From positions 1,178,001 through 1,242,000 of the forward strand of contig CP137326.1 of assembly GCA_033182465.1 (NCBI GenBank): 64,000 nucleotides of DNA, written 5' to 3'. The position numbers were made by a program, and so were the translations under genes. Position 1 is the first letter of the stretch. Every line of letters starts with the position of its first letter. The notes under the pieces were generated by a model that worked only from the letters and a program-made list of their open reading frames with translations, made no database searches and was not told the origin of the DNA. This stretch comes from Sanghuangporus weigelae (lineage: Eukaryota; Basidiomycota; Agaricomycetes; Hymenochaetales; Hymenochaetaceae). Below are positions 62,282-64,000 of this stretch, piece by piece.

Positions 62282-64000
62282 TCATAATGATCTCGTCCTT
62301 GTCACTGAATCCTCAGAATCCCGACGGATCATGTCATACCTCGGCGGGATCTCTTCTCTAGGTCCAGGCCGCGGAGTAGTCAAAGCCGCATCCTCTTCCT
62401 CGTCAATATCTAATAACCAAGCATGCCCTAACGAAGGCGGGATCGAGCGCCTCTCGATGGGAGACTCGTCTGGGTAAGGAGTTCCTGTATCAGGGGCTTC
62501 GACGGATCCAGACCCGGATCTGGTGCTTGTGAGGCTTCGTAACCTCCGAGTCGACGAGGTTGACATGGATAGAGATAGTGAAGAGGAGTGAACAGAAGAA
62601 GGCCCCCCTTCACGTCGTTCCTCTTCCCTCTCTAGAGGACTAGGGTTGACGATTGCAAGTGAGCTACGGCGCTCCTGCGCCGCCTCGCTTGCTTTCTGTC
62701 GCGCTCTCGAGGATGGTAGGGAAGTGAAGCTCTGCTGAGGCTCCGTGACCATGCGGAGCGGCGAAGATAAACTCGAACTTGTAGCTCGCGCATAAGGGTG
62801 AGAGTAGGTATAAGCAGAGGGCGGTGCAGCGCCGGGTGGTAACCACGGCGAGCTCCCGCTCCCACTTCCACCCCCGCTCACTCCGCTGCTCCGTCGTGTA
62901 CTTCTGTCCATACTCGATAAGAGTCCCGTCGCCGAGTCCGTGCTCCAATCACGCAAATGACTCCGGGATTCTGAGAATCCGCTCTCTATGGATGACATGG
63001 TAGGCGACTCTTCATGCCTTACGAGAGGGAAACGAGGGCCGAAATCTGTAGGTGTTCCTGACTCGCTGAAGAAACTACTGCTATCAGCAGCTCCACCACG
63101 TATTCTTGCCGGTCCAGGAAGCGAGCTCGACGACGATGTTTCATTAGTCAACTGTCGGGGACCACTTTGGATTTGACCCTGCGGACCCATCACCTCATCG
63201 ACGATACTATGCAGATCGACATTGCTCGCGGCCATGAGCGGATCGACCAAACGACTTCCCTCGTCTGGCGGTGGCCACACGGCTTCCTGGAAGTAGCTCC
63301 CTGTCTTGCTTGCCACGGGTCGCAGGAGTCGCGGGGGCGCCTCGCTCGGAAGCTCACGCATCACCGGGGAATTGACGTCTCTCCCGGAATCCGATCCAAG
63401 ATCCCGATAGTCGTCCACACTGTCACCCTCGCTCCTCCTATGCGAACTGAGAATACCAAACCCTCTTCGTGGATGACTGGGACCTGCTAAATCAAAGTCG
63501 TCTTCTCCTGCCAGCATAACAGACCGAGGCGTGGGCAGATATCGATGTGATTGTACTAGCCTCCGCTTCTGGTGGCGTCTGAACAGGAATACGGCTAGAA
63601 GACAAAGAATGATAAGAGCAATCCCTGCGACGGTACCACCGGCGATCACTGCGGTCCGATTGCTTGAAGTAACTGAGCTTGACGTATCGGCGTTGAGCGT
63701 GGCAACGGGACTGACAACCTAGTAGGGTCGTGCAGAGTCGTTAGGCAGATAGGAGTCTTTGACAGACGAAAGAACTTACTGTGGTGACTTGTCCGTTGAT
63801 AGTTGATACAATTTCGGTGAAACTGGTCGTGAGAGAAGTGCTAGCATCAGTAGTTGACGATCTACTTGACGAGGAATCCGTGATAGATTGAGATGAGGAA
63901 GAGTCCGAGGAGCTTGTTGAAGAGGTTGAAGAGGTGGAATCGCTGGTGATGGTCGAGAGGAGGTTAGATGAAGGGGACGACGTAGTCTCGCTAAGACTAA
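62282..64000 (-). CDS. Ser/Thr-rich single-pass membrane protein with PPxY tail (5' end outside window)
   Basis: The C-terminal exon runs from about 63718 to the stop at 62282. An upstream exon (about 63780 to the window edge) encodes a Ser/Thr-rich segment ending SFTEIVSTINGQVTT; it is open at the edge, so the start is missing. One helix follows (AVIAGGTVAGIALIILCLLAVFLF), then RRHQKRR and a cytoplasmic tail of about 420 residues rich in Ser, Arg and Pro. The tail ends with acidic LLDIDEEEDAALTT and PREEIPPRYDMIRRDSEDS. The layout and terminal motif mirror the neighbouring plus-strand gene at 59548, although the tails otherwise share little. Likely a cell-surface sensor or anchor; no named family recognised. 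Confidence 0.75.

Overview
The window looks like nuclear DNA of a filamentous basidiomycete, probably an agaricomycete. Genes are dense and split by many short introns (mostly about 48-110 bp, nearly all GT-AG). The families present are eukaryotic and fungal: VPS45, ERV46, a CreA-type repressor, an Sfh1/SNF5 remodeller subunit, a queuosine-salvage protein and a full ABCB transporter. No bacterial operons, CRISPR arrays or viral genes were seen. All coordinates of spliced genes come from joining open frames by eye at plausible splice sites; several were checked for exact phase.

Left third (1-25.5 kb), mostly plus strand: an FY-rich (FYRN/FYRC) nuclear protein with an N-terminal coiled coil (1621-4476); a single-pass membrane protein with a cytoplasmic SH3 domain (6344-8464); a small GSKIP-domain gene on the minus strand (10681-11089); the SM protein VPS45 (12421-14931); the COPII cargo-cycle protein ERV46 (15179-16916); a membrane-anchored TAP-like serine peptidase with two apparent GC-AG introns (17171-19825); a fusion of a split-barrel flavin domain with a ferredoxin-reductase module (20312-22446); a tiny six-exon gene with an 11-nt microexon (22643-23263); and the queuosine salvage enzyme QNG1 (23942-25536).

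Middle (25.5-44.3 kb): a family X DNA polymerase (minus), then three tandem aldo-keto reductases (minus), the first of which is a pseudogene. These are followed by the SNF5/Sfh1 subunit (minus), which is divergent from an AAGAB/p34 adaptin-binding protein (plus). A seven-helix membrane protein (plus) then converges on a CreA/Mig1-type C2H2 repressor (minus).

Right third (44.3-64 kb): a gene-poor stretch with BRCT-like coding remnants, a tRNA-Gly(GCC) with an intron, and a 453-bp Tourist/PIF-Harbinger-like MITE with TTA target duplications. Next come a DCAF5-like WD40 protein (plus), a full-length ABCB/P-glycoprotein transporter (minus), and two convergent Ser/Thr-rich single-pass membrane proteins. 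The last two share a C-terminal E-I-P-P-x-Y-D-x-I-R motif, and the second runs off the right edge.

Working links: VPS45, ERV46 and the AAGAB homologue act in vesicle traffic. The Sfh1 and FYR proteins act on chromatin. CreA governs carbon repression and may bear on sugar-reducing enzymes such as the AKR array, but nothing in the sequence ties them directly.
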